NCBI RefSeq assembly: GCF_008634025.1
Contig: NZ_PDCM01000002.1
Span: 682,001 to 746,000, forward strand
DNA from: Streptomyces albofaciens JCM 4342
GTDB lineage: Bacteria; Actinomycetota; Actinomycetes; Streptomycetales; Streptomycetaceae
DNA: 64,000 nucleotides
Direction: 5' to 3'
Every line of letters begins with the position of its first letter. Position 1 is the stretch's first letter. The notes beneath the pieces are model-generated. The model worked only from the letters and a program-made list of their open reading frames with translations. It was not told the origin of the DNA and did no database searches. This document shows, one piece after another, positions 26,622 through 33,641 of the stretch. Made by a program: the position numbers and the translations under genes.

Positions 26622-27026
26622 ATGATCCGCCGAGTAGGGTTTTTCGCAGAAGGCAACGAGGACGGCGACCCCGCTGTCTACAGCGAGTCACTGACCTTGG
26701 CCATAGAAGGCCCGCCAGCGCCTGACGAGGACCGGGTCCTGTCCTACCTCAAAGGAGGTGAGGAAATCTACAGCACCATGGGCGCGGAGCGTGACGCCAT
26801 TTCCGGAGACGAGTGGATCGGTGGCGCCGGGTCGCTGATGACGGATGGCGAATGGGTCTGGCCTGTCGATCTCGTGCACTACCTCTCGCGTTACCACATT
26901 GCCCTTCCAGCCGATTTCCTCGACCATGTGCGGAAATCCGGGTACCAGGCTCCCCAAGTACCGGACGAGCGCTCCCGAGAAATCATGGCAGAAATCTTCC
27001 CCCGGCGGCCTTCCCCCTGGCAGTAG
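26622..27026 (+). CDS. Putative immunity protein for the upstream toxin
   Basis: A 134-residue acidic protein (MIRRVGFFAEGNEDGDPAVYSESL...) with DGEWVWPVDLVHYLSRYHIALPADFLDHVRKSGYQAP near the C-terminus, a pattern common in small actinobacterial immunity-like proteins. GAGGAACG precedes the ATG. It begins 21 bp after the toxin stop, on the same strand, and nothing else in the neighbourhood fits the role. No named immunity family is recognised, so the call rests on position, size and charge. Confidence 0.55.
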   Translation: MIRRVGFFAEGNEDGDPAVYSESLTLAIEGPPAPDEDRVLSYLKGGEEIYSTMGAERDAISGDEWIGGAGSLMTDGEWVWPVDLVHYLSRYHIALPADFLDHVRKSGYQAPQVPDERSREIMAEIFPRRPSPWQ

Positions 27027-27188
27027 CACCCAGCACGCCGCCCGGCCCACACAGCGCTCAGTCGAGGAAAAACTCGATGCTATTGAGGTTGATCCACGTC
27101 GGCGCGAAGGCGTTGCTGTCGTGACTGTGCGAGCTGCCACCATCCAAACCGGTGGCCGCCGTACCGTCCCAGCCTCCGGAGACTGAGA

Positions 27189-27400
27189 GTGGTCCCCGCG
27201 CGTGCGGGGCTGTTCCCACTTCGGGGTCGGCCTGGGCACAGATCGCCTCGTGGTCCCCGCGCGTGCGGGGCTGTTCCCTGGCTCGGCAACCCCTTCGGGC
27301 TCGGCTGGGCGTGGTCCCCGCGCGTGCGGGGTTGGTCTCGGTGCAGATCCACGGGTACGTGACGAACCTGTGTGGTCCCCGCCCGCGCGGGGCTGCTCGA
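27189..27400 (+). CRISPR. CRISPR array A: small, decaying type I-E array (4 repeats)
   Basis: Repeats of 29 bp start at 27189, 27250, 27311 and 27372 (period 61, 32-bp spacers). The first two match the system 1 repeat exactly: it begins GTGGTCCCC, has a CCCCGC/GCGGGG stem and ends CTGTTCCC. The last two are mutated. A further GTGTTCCGC...GGGGGTTAGCCC stretch at 27404-27432 is a possible fifth, displaced relic. No cas gene or leader adjoins it on the plus strand; the nearest cas gene (cas6e) runs the other way. Confidence 0.9.
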
Positions 27401-27432
27401 GCTGTGTTCCGCGCGGATGCGGGGGTTAGCCC

Positions 27433-27956
27433 CAAACGGGATCGCGCGGTCCCCCGCGCTCAGGGCGAACTCCGCATCCGGGCCTCTATCACCACCGAGA
27501 TCTGGGTGCTTCCCGCCTGTCCGGATCCCCTCGCCGCTCGCAGGCGGCGGTCGCGTCGGCAGTTGCCGGGGTCGCCCCCGTACTGCTCAACGGGCCCCTT
27601 CAAGCGAATGCACAAATCGGTGTCTGCCACGCGTCACCCGCCACCAGCCAGTCCCTGCGGCGGCCGTTGTAGTCACCGCCAGAGCGCTTCCACACGGCCG
27701 CCAGTGGGATTTCAACCCCGCGCGGCGGGGACCACCTAGGCGATTTAGCCGAGGTCGGAACACCCCTGGCCCGTTCAGGGACGGCACATGCATCATGCCG
27801 TAGTCCCGTCCATAAACAAACGCCGCTCCGGGGCACCTACAGCACCCCACGTATTCCTAGTACGTCATCCCCCAAGGGGCGCCCTCTTACCTACCACCGA
27901 CCAGGACACTGCATGGAACACCTCAGCTAACGACGGATTGTGGAGCGGCACCTGCG
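27433..27956. other. Region between array A and the cas6e end: relic repeat only
   Basis: No convincing gene is present. On the minus strand, 27707-27736 reads GTGGTCCCCGC then CGCGCGGGGTTGAAATCCC, a degenerate type I-E repeat in the opposite orientation to array A. The rest includes an AT-richer stretch from about 27840 onward. Confidence 0.5.
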
Positions 27957-28172
27957 ATGACAAAGCATGCTCACACCAAACCCAACCATCTGAACTTATC
28001 GATTTCAATGCCCTGCTTCCCCGCCTGGAGCTTCATGGCCAGCAGTGCCTGCGCTATCCGGATCATGCAGGAGCAGATGGCGCCCACCACCGTCTGGTCA
28101 CTGACAGTCCTTGGCTCCGTCGCTATGGTCTGCGAGACGCTTGGAGCCGCCCTCAACAAGCATGAGCTCTGA
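27957..28172 (+). CDS. Possible small hydrophobic protein
   Basis: A 71-residue frame (MTKHAHTKPNHLNLSISMPCFPAWSFMASSACAIRIMQEQMAPTTVWSLTVLGSVAMVCETLGAALNKHEL) with a hydrophobic C-terminal half. Its base composition is clearly less GC-rich than the neighbourhood. It ends 11 bp before the convergent cas6e stop. There is no strong ribosome site and no family is recognised. It could be a short transferred gene or chance. Confidence 0.3.
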   Translation: MTKHAHTKPNHLNLSISMPCFPAWSFMASSACAIRIMQEQMAPTTVWSLTVLGSVAMVCETLGAALNKHEL

Positions 28173-28183
28173 CGAAGTCGCCA

Positions 28184-29008
28184 TCATCCAGCTGCCACGC
28201 CCTTGATCGGCGCCAAGGTCAACAATCCGCACCCGTATGCCTTCGCTGGGCCAATGCCGTTCAACAAGTGGTGCGTCAGCGCCTCAGCGTTGGTGACCCG
28301 GAGGCGGCCCTCGAAGGTGACGCTGTTGATGACGACCCGTGGTCCGCGGCCGTTCTTCGCGAAGGTGCGTCGGTGGCGGGCCGTGATGCGTACCTCGCGG
28401 GGGACCGCGTCGGCCCGGTCGGGGGGAGCCTGCGTGGCTGTGCGGCCCAACGCGGCCGAGTTGGCATGTTCGACCTCCATGCCGGCCGCCGGGGGGTCCG
28501 TGCGCGAAACCGGTACGGCGAAGCCCCAGCGTTCGGTTCGCTGGAGGAACCAGCGGAGTTGTTCGGTAGCGGTACGGTGAGCCATCCGGAATCCGCGCCG
28601 GCGGACGGGGGCCTGTTCCGCGGCGATGCGCTTGCGCTGCGCGGCCGTGGGAGAGATGGGCGTCGGTGAATTCTGCACGGGGTTGGCCGTGAGGCGGAAG
28701 GAGAACTCGCGGCCCGGCTCGATGAGGGCGAGCAGGGGGGCGTAATCACGTACCAGAGCGTGTTCCCCGTCCGCGTCCGGCCAGCCCGCCCGCTCCACGA
28801 TGTGCGACCAGTCTGGGCGGGCACGGGTGAGGACGGTCAGGTGCGGACGGTGCGGGTCGTCGGAGTCCATCCTCCACAGTGGCCGCTCGTCGGTCGCCGT
28901 GCCCGGCAGGCCTCCCATGACGGCTCCGTGTACGGTGTGCGGGCTCTCCAGATAACGTCGGCTCTCCGCGCGCAGCGGGTTGATGCGGATACGGGACAGG
29001 TACGGCAT
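28184..29008 (-). CDS. cas6e: Type I-E CRISPR crRNA endoribonuclease Cas6e (CasE), system 1
   Basis: A 274-residue RAMP protein that cleaves pre-crRNA in the repeat and stays on the crRNA 3' hairpin in Cascade. It begins MPYLSRIRINPLRAESRRYLESPHTVHGAVMGGLP, where His27 corresponds to the usual catalytic His region. The C-terminal glycine-rich motif GIGPAKAYGCGLLTLAP is the Cas6e signature. It is the last gene of a minus-strand cas operon and starts 4 bp after cas5e. In most type I-E loci cas1-cas2 would follow; here they are missing and only array relics remain. Confidence 0.96.
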   Translation of the reverse strand: MPYLSRIRINPLRAESRRYLESPHTVHGAVMGGLPGTATDERPLWRMDSDDPHRPHLTVLTRARPDWSHIVERAGWPDADGEHALVRDYAPLLALIEPGREFSFRLTANPVQNSPTPISPTAAQRKRIAAEQAPVRRRGFRMAHRTATEQLRWFLQRTERWGFAVPVSRTDPPAAGMEVEHANSAALGRTATQAPPDRADAVPREVRITARHRRTFAKNGRGPRVVINSVTFEGRLRVTNAEALTHHLLNGIGPAKAYGCGLLTLAPIKGVAAG

Positions 29009-29012
29009 CTGC

Positions 29013-29876
29013 TCACCGGCCCAGGAGTTCGAAGGGGTCGTGTATGTCCTCGCCCGCCTCGATCTCCGTGGTGGCGTCGGGGTGGGAGAAGCCGGTGGGG
29101 ATGCGCAGCCATTCCTGGCGTACCCTGCGCCCCACGAACGCGCGGTCGTGCGGGTCGAAGGACAGTGGTACGTCCTGCAGCACGTCGTCACCGTCAGCGT
29201 GTTCCAGCGTCACCGAGCACGGCACGGTCGCGGGGCGGAACGGTCCGTCGAGGCCGCGTCGGCGCCCCAGCTTGTAGGCATAGTTGCTCTTCGCCCGATC
29301 CGATGCCTGCCAGGGCAAGTCGCGGAGCACGCTCTCCAGGCGTCCACTCTCGATGCCGAGGACGATGGGCTGTGTAGGCGGGCACGATCGACGGCCGAGG
29401 GCGAGAAAGAAGCGCGGTGCCCGCACAGCCGCGACAAGCCGGTGCAGCAGCTCGGGCCTGCCCTCCAGCGCCACGACGAACAGTGCGTCCTGGAGGTAGT
29501 AGCGGGATGTGACGTGGGTGTACTTGGCGGGTGCAGTGGACCGCTGCGTGCCCTTGGCCGAGACACCGGCCTGGGGCAACGGCGTTCCGCGGAAGTCACT
29601 GACGACGTGGTAGTCCCGCAGCAGAGTGCCCGGGACATCGGCTCGCACGCCCATGCGGAGGGCGGTCAGCTCGTCCAGTGGCGCTCCACGAGGAAGGCCC
29701 AGAGCCGCCGCGAGAAGTCCGGTGACACCGGATTTGGTGGGTTCGGGCCTGGTGTCGCGGACGTTGAAGGCACCTTGAGCGCCCCAGGACTGAAGAGGCC
29801 CCGCCAGCCGCAGCACCAGGACGGACCGGTCGTCGGGAGCGGTGCGGCCGGGTTCGTCGGTTGCGGGGAGAGTCAT
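29013..29876 (-). CDS. cas5e: Type I-E Cascade subunit Cas5e (CasD), system 1
   Basis: A 287-residue RAMP protein that caps the 5' handle of crRNA. Signatures: LVLRLAGPLQSWGAQGAFNVRDTRPEPTKSGVTGLLAAALG (the canonical Cas5e N-terminus), RDYHVVSDFRGTPLP, and VTSRYYLQDALFVVAL. The ALGRRSCPPTQPI segment is intact here but damaged in the second copy at 51223. The start overlaps the cas7e stop (ATGA), consistent with translational coupling. Confidence 0.96.
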   Translation of the reverse strand: MTLPATDEPGRTAPDDRSVLVLRLAGPLQSWGAQGAFNVRDTRPEPTKSGVTGLLAAALGLPRGAPLDELTALRMGVRADVPGTLLRDYHVVSDFRGTPLPQAGVSAKGTQRSTAPAKYTHVTSRYYLQDALFVVALEGRPELLHRLVAAVRAPRFFLALGRRSCPPTQPIVLGIESGRLESVLRDLPWQASDRAKSNYAYKLGRRRGLDGPFRPATVPCSVTLEHADGDDVLQDVPLSFDPHDRAFVGRRVRQEWLRIPTGFSHPDATTEIEAGEDIHDPFELLGR

Positions 29877-31021
29877 CGTCCCGCCTCGGCGATCGCGCTG
29901 GACAGGTGCTCATCCAGGCCGTTGAGCAGCTCCGGGAAAGTGCCGGCAGGCCCGAACGCCTCTTCCAGTGCTTGCGCCGTCTCGTCGCGGAACGCGTGGC
30001 AGACCGCGGTGAAGGCAGGAGAGTCGCCCCAGCCGTCGACGGCGGTGCGGTGCTCGGCGGCGAGGCGGCGAGCGGACTCCGCGGCAATTCCGGCGGAGGG
30101 AGCGACAGGGTCCTCGTACGCAGTGACGAGATTGACCGGCTGGTCGGGCCGTACGACGACCGACACCAGGCTGGGCAGCGTCTGGTGCGCGAAGGAATTG
30201 CGGTACCCGCTGGGCACGGAGCGGGCGAAGGAGGTGACGAACTTGCGGATTCCCTCGATGGCGGCGGTATCGTCCCCGAGGTTCTCCCGGAGCTGCGGGA
30301 GACTGACGGTGGCGTACCGGTAAAGCGTCGCGGAGTTGAATCCGATGGTACCGATCATCCCGGCTCCGGTTTCCCGTTCCTCCTCGGCGAGGTCATCGAC
30401 GGCGGTGAAGTAATCGAACTCCAGGGACACTGCATGGGTGGAAAGGGCATGGGCGACCTGGACCGCGGCGTCGACGCGCAGTGTGGCGATGTCGGCCACC
30501 ATCCGGCCGAAGAGTGCCACGTCCAGGGGATGACCGCTGCTGAATTGCTCCTCCACCGCCAGCTTCTCGACCTCGGCCTGCAACTCCTTGTCGTCGAGGG
30601 CGGCAAGTTCGGCGGCACGGTCGCTCACCAGTCCCGCGACGTTGTCGAGCTGGCGGCGCCCGTAGAAGAGCAGATAGGCGGTGTCGCCCTTCTTGCGCCC
30701 CGCGCTGATCTTCAGCGGTGCCAGCAGGGCGTCCGCGAGCCTGCTCGCGGGCTCCTCGGCCAGTCCGGTGCGTACCTTGAGGACGCTGGTCAGAGCGCTC
30801 GCGACCCGGCGCGTGCGGGTTGCGAGGTCGTCCGCGGGCATGTGCTCGGTGAAGTGCATGCGGGTGGCGCGCTTCCATGCTTGCGACGAGACTCGCGAAC
30901 GGCGCGTGCCCCCGTAGTAGGCCTCCTTGGGGTTGCCCTGGTCATCGCGGTTGAGATTGGCCGGAGGCACGGTCTGCAGGATGTGTACGTCGACGTACAG
31001 GCGGGGTGGGAGAAGCGTCAC
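29873..31021 (-). CDS. cas7e: Type I-E Cascade backbone subunit Cas7e (CasC), system 1
   Basis: A 382-residue protein that polymerises along the crRNA spacer as the Cascade backbone. It begins LYVDVHILQTVPPANLNRDDQGNPKEAYYGGTRRSRVSSQAWKRATR, the family signature. TVSLPQLRENLG and SGYRNSFAHQTLPSLVSVVVRPDQPVNLVTAYEDPV mark the C-terminal half. It starts with GTG, 54 bp after the end of casB. Full length for the family, unlike the truncated second copy. Confidence 0.96.
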   Translation of the reverse strand: MTLLPPRLYVDVHILQTVPPANLNRDDQGNPKEAYYGGTRRSRVSSQAWKRATRMHFTEHMPADDLATRTRRVASALTSVLKVRTGLAEEPASRLADALLAPLKISAGRKKGDTAYLLFYGRRQLDNVAGLVSDRAAELAALDDKELQAEVEKLAVEEQFSSGHPLDVALFGRMVADIATLRVDAAVQVAHALSTHAVSLEFDYFTAVDDLAEEERETGAGMIGTIGFNSATLYRYATVSLPQLRENLGDDTAAIEGIRKFVTSFARSVPSGYRNSFAHQTLPSLVSVVVRPDQPVNLVTAYEDPVAPSAGIAAESARRLAAEHRTAVDGWGDSPAFTAVCHAFRDETAQALEEAFGPAGTFPELLNGLDEHLSSAIAEAGR

Positions 31022-31075
31022 GGAGGCTCCGGTCGGGTCGGACGGATGGTCGGTCGGTCGGGGGCAGCGGGACGG

Positions 31076-31738
31076 TCAGCTTCCGGGTGGCACGGTCGAA
31101 GTGTTCCGGTCCGCCTCGGTTGCTGCCGCGGCATCGCGGTTACCGGTGCTCTCTTGGCTGCCGCGCGCGTAGTAGTTCAGGCCCCACCGGCTGCGGACCC
31201 ACTTCCGCGGTTCCGCCTTCTCCCACATGCTCAGATCGCGCATGAGTTGGTCGTAATCCAGCGGTATGGCCTGCCCGCGCAGTTGGGTGATCAGGCCGCG
31301 GAGCCGGTAGAGCAGGGCTGGGACGGAGGTGGTGGTCGCTGCGGCCTCGACTCTGCGGTCGAGGGCGCTGTCGAGGAACTTCCCGCTGTCGCGCAGCCTG
31401 CGTAGTGCTTGACCAAGATTGACGTGCCTCCGATGCATGGGGTGTCTCTGGCCCTGCTGATGAAGGCCGTAGAGCGTCACCGCACCGTGCTCCGCATGGA
31501 GCTCGGGAGTGAGATCACCGTCCGTTCTCGTGGCGTAGTACGGCCACAGCGCCATCACCGAACCGGCCGGCTGACCGAGCCCCGACCTCAGATCCGCCAG
31601 TTCCTCACCGGGCGGACCGTTGTCTCGCACCGACGGAATCCAGTTGCCGTCGGCTTGAAGATAACGGTGCCAATAGGGCAGTCGGTCCACTGCGGTGTTC
31701 TTCGGGGCGGGGGGTGGAGGGTTGGTCACGGTGGTCAC
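31076..31738 (-). CDS. casB: Type I-E Cascade small subunit Cse2 (CasB), system 1
   Basis: A 220-residue, Arg-rich helical protein. It begins TTVTNPPPPAPKNTAVDRLPYWHRYLQADGNWIPSVRDNGPPGEELADLRSGLGQPAGSVMALWPYY, the pattern of actinobacterial Cse2 (ELADLRSG; WPYY). QGQRHPMHRRHVNLGQALRRLRDSG is also typical. In Cascade the dimer contacts target DNA and steadies the R-loop. GTG start, overlapping the casA stop by 4 bases. Confidence 0.93.
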   Translation of the reverse strand: MTTVTNPPPPAPKNTAVDRLPYWHRYLQADGNWIPSVRDNGPPGEELADLRSGLGQPAGSVMALWPYYATRTDGDLTPELHAEHGAVTLYGLHQQGQRHPMHRRHVNLGQALRRLRDSGKFLDSALDRRVEAAATTTSVPALLYRLRGLITQLRGQAIPLDYDQLMRDLSMWEKAEPRKWVRSRWGLNYYARGSQESTGNRDAAAATEADRNTSTVPPGS

Positions 31739-33537
31739 TGCTCCGTGGTCAGCGAGTCGTCGGTGGTGTCCTCCCGCGCCTGCCGGCGGGCAGTGCGGCG
31801 GAAGAGAATTCTGTAGAGGTTGGCCCTGAAAAAGGCTTCGGCGCTGCTCTCGCGCGCGATCCGGTTCTGGCCGTCTCTGCCCTTGACCTCCCGGCCGGTG
31901 AAGGCGGATGCCGCGTTGCTGGCCGAGAGCAGGTCGTCAGCGATTCGCCAAGCCTCTCGGTAGGCCCGCTCCTCCCATGCGAGCAGACCTTCCTCGGTAC
32001 GGTCGAAGTCTTCTTCGCCTACTTCGCGCAGTCCCACCAGGAGCCGCCGTACCAGTGGGTCGAGGGCGTGCAGCAATGTCTCGCCCGGGTACTGCCATGC
32101 GCCAAGGGGCGGCGGTGGCGCTCCGGCTGCACGGCGCAGTTCAGCGGCCAGGGCATTGACGGCTCGGGCGAGCTCTTCAGCCTGTTCGACGACCCCGAGG
32201 AGAGCGCCGCGGACGTCGCTGTCAGGCCGCAGCGCGGCGAGCGGCAGCGGAATCTCGTCGTGGTAGACGTCTTCGATATTGCCGAGCTTCGTCCCGTAGC
32301 GGGTACCGGTCAGCTCAACCTGCGCGCCGTAGCCCACGGGAAGGTAGTCGGACACTTCGACGAGCTGGCTCAACAGGATGCTGGTGTGGAAGCCGTCGGT
32401 CTCCTCTTTGGCGTGCTCCTCCACGGTGGACTTGCCCACCGCCAGCAGCGCGTCCAGTCCGCGCCAGGCCGCTCGCCCCGCCCGGTGCCGTACGGGACGG
32501 AAGTGACTCTCCTCCCCCTTCCGCTCTCTACCCTCCCCTTTCCGCTCTCCCCGCTGTGCGGACCGTCGGGCCCGGGTGCGCGCGCTGTCGACATGCCAGG
32601 CCGTATGGGGCTCGTGATCCACGTCGAGGAGCAGCCGGTCACCGGCGGCGACGACGGCCCGCGAAACGCGTAGTTCCCCTTCGGACGTCGTCTCGGGGAC
32701 GAGGCGTACGCGCCGTGCCTGCCAGGTCCACACGTCGAGCAGGCCTCGGGCGGCCCGGGTGGTCCAAGCGGGTGTCGCACAGGAAAGTGTCGTCGTCACG
32801 TCTCCCTCCTTGGCGCGACGCCGCCACTGCGGGAGGTCGTTCCTGAGGGGCTGCCTGCCGTACGGGATGTTGAGCAGAAGGGTCTCGTAGACCGTCGTGC
32901 CCAGAGGCATGACGACTCCCAGCTGGCCGAGGGGTCCGACGGGATTGCCGGTGGTCTTCCCCGCCTTGGCGTCCGGGTCGCCGCTCGCTCCGGTCTTGAT
33001 CGCACCGGTGTCCCAGCAGTGGACGTGCAGCAGCCAGCGCGCTGCCTGGGCCGGGGTCAGTGCCAGGCGATCGCCCTCGGTACGGGAGGAGAACAGCGGT
33101 ACGTTGTTCCCCAGAGCCGCGGTGGCGACCAGCACGGCGGCACTCTTGGTCGCATCCCCCGAAGTGGTGAGACCGGCCACTTGGGCGAAGGGGTCATCGG
33201 GGGAGAAGAGGTCGAAGAGGTGGTGGTGGGCGTCGAGGTAGGCGGTCAGACGCTCTCGCTGCGCCTCGCTGAAGCGGCCGACGGTGAACATGTGCCCCCA
33301 CGCAGTCGCGTCCTCGGGAAAGCCGAGGGCATCCACGACCAGGGGCAACAGTAACTGGCGGTAGATCGCCGGTCGTTGTGTCGTGAAGTCGACCAAGAGC
33401 TCGGCGTAGAGATCGGCACCGAGCAACAGCTCACGGACACTGATGTCGGACGGGCGCGCGGACAGATGGTTCCCGGCCTGCTCGGCATCCGGGCGTCTGC
33501 GCACAGACAGCCACGGTTCGTCCAGCAGATTCCACAA
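31735..33537 (-). CDS. casA: Type I-E Cascade large subunit Cse1 (CasA/Cas8e), system 1
   Basis: A 600-residue protein that reads the PAM and recruits Cas3. It begins MWNLLDEPWLSVRRRPD, the family hallmark, followed by ISVRELLLGADLYAELLVDFTTQRPAIYRQLLLPLVVDALG. FSPDDPFAQVAGL and the four-helix C-terminal part (AEELARAVNALAAELRRAAG) are present. The start must be TTG because an in-frame stop lies just upstream and GAGGGGG precedes it at good spacing. It follows cas3 after about 100 bp. Confidence 0.95.
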   Translation of the reverse strand: MWNLLDEPWLSVRRRPDAEQAGNHLSARPSDISVRELLLGADLYAELLVDFTTQRPAIYRQLLLPLVVDALGFPEDATAWGHMFTVGRFSEAQRERLTAYLDAHHHLFDLFSPDDPFAQVAGLTTSGDATKSAAVLVATAALGNNVPLFSSRTEGDRLALTPAQAARWLLHVHCWDTGAIKTGASGDPDAKAGKTTGNPVGPLGQLGVVMPLGTTVYETLLLNIPYGRQPLRNDLPQWRRRAKEGDVTTTLSCATPAWTTRAARGLLDVWTWQARRVRLVPETTSEGELRVSRAVVAAGDRLLLDVDHEPHTAWHVDSARTRARRSAQRGERKGEGRERKGEESHFRPVRHRAGRAAWRGLDALLAVGKSTVEEHAKEETDGFHTSILLSQLVEVSDYLPVGYGAQVELTGTRYGTKLGNIEDVYHDEIPLPLAALRPDSDVRGALLGVVEQAEELARAVNALAAELRRAAGAPPPPLGAWQYPGETLLHALDPLVRRLLVGLREVGEEDFDRTEEGLLAWEERAYREAWRIADDLLSASNAASAFTGREVKGRDGQNRIARESSAEAFFRANLYRILFRRTARRQAREDTTDDSLTTEQ

Positions 33538-33641
33538 CGCGCATCCCCCTCGACACGGCCGTCACCGCCCGAACTGCGGTGCCAAGTCAGCTTTCCACAT
33601 CTCCGGCTCACATCACGGGCAAATGAGCGATTGCACCGGAT

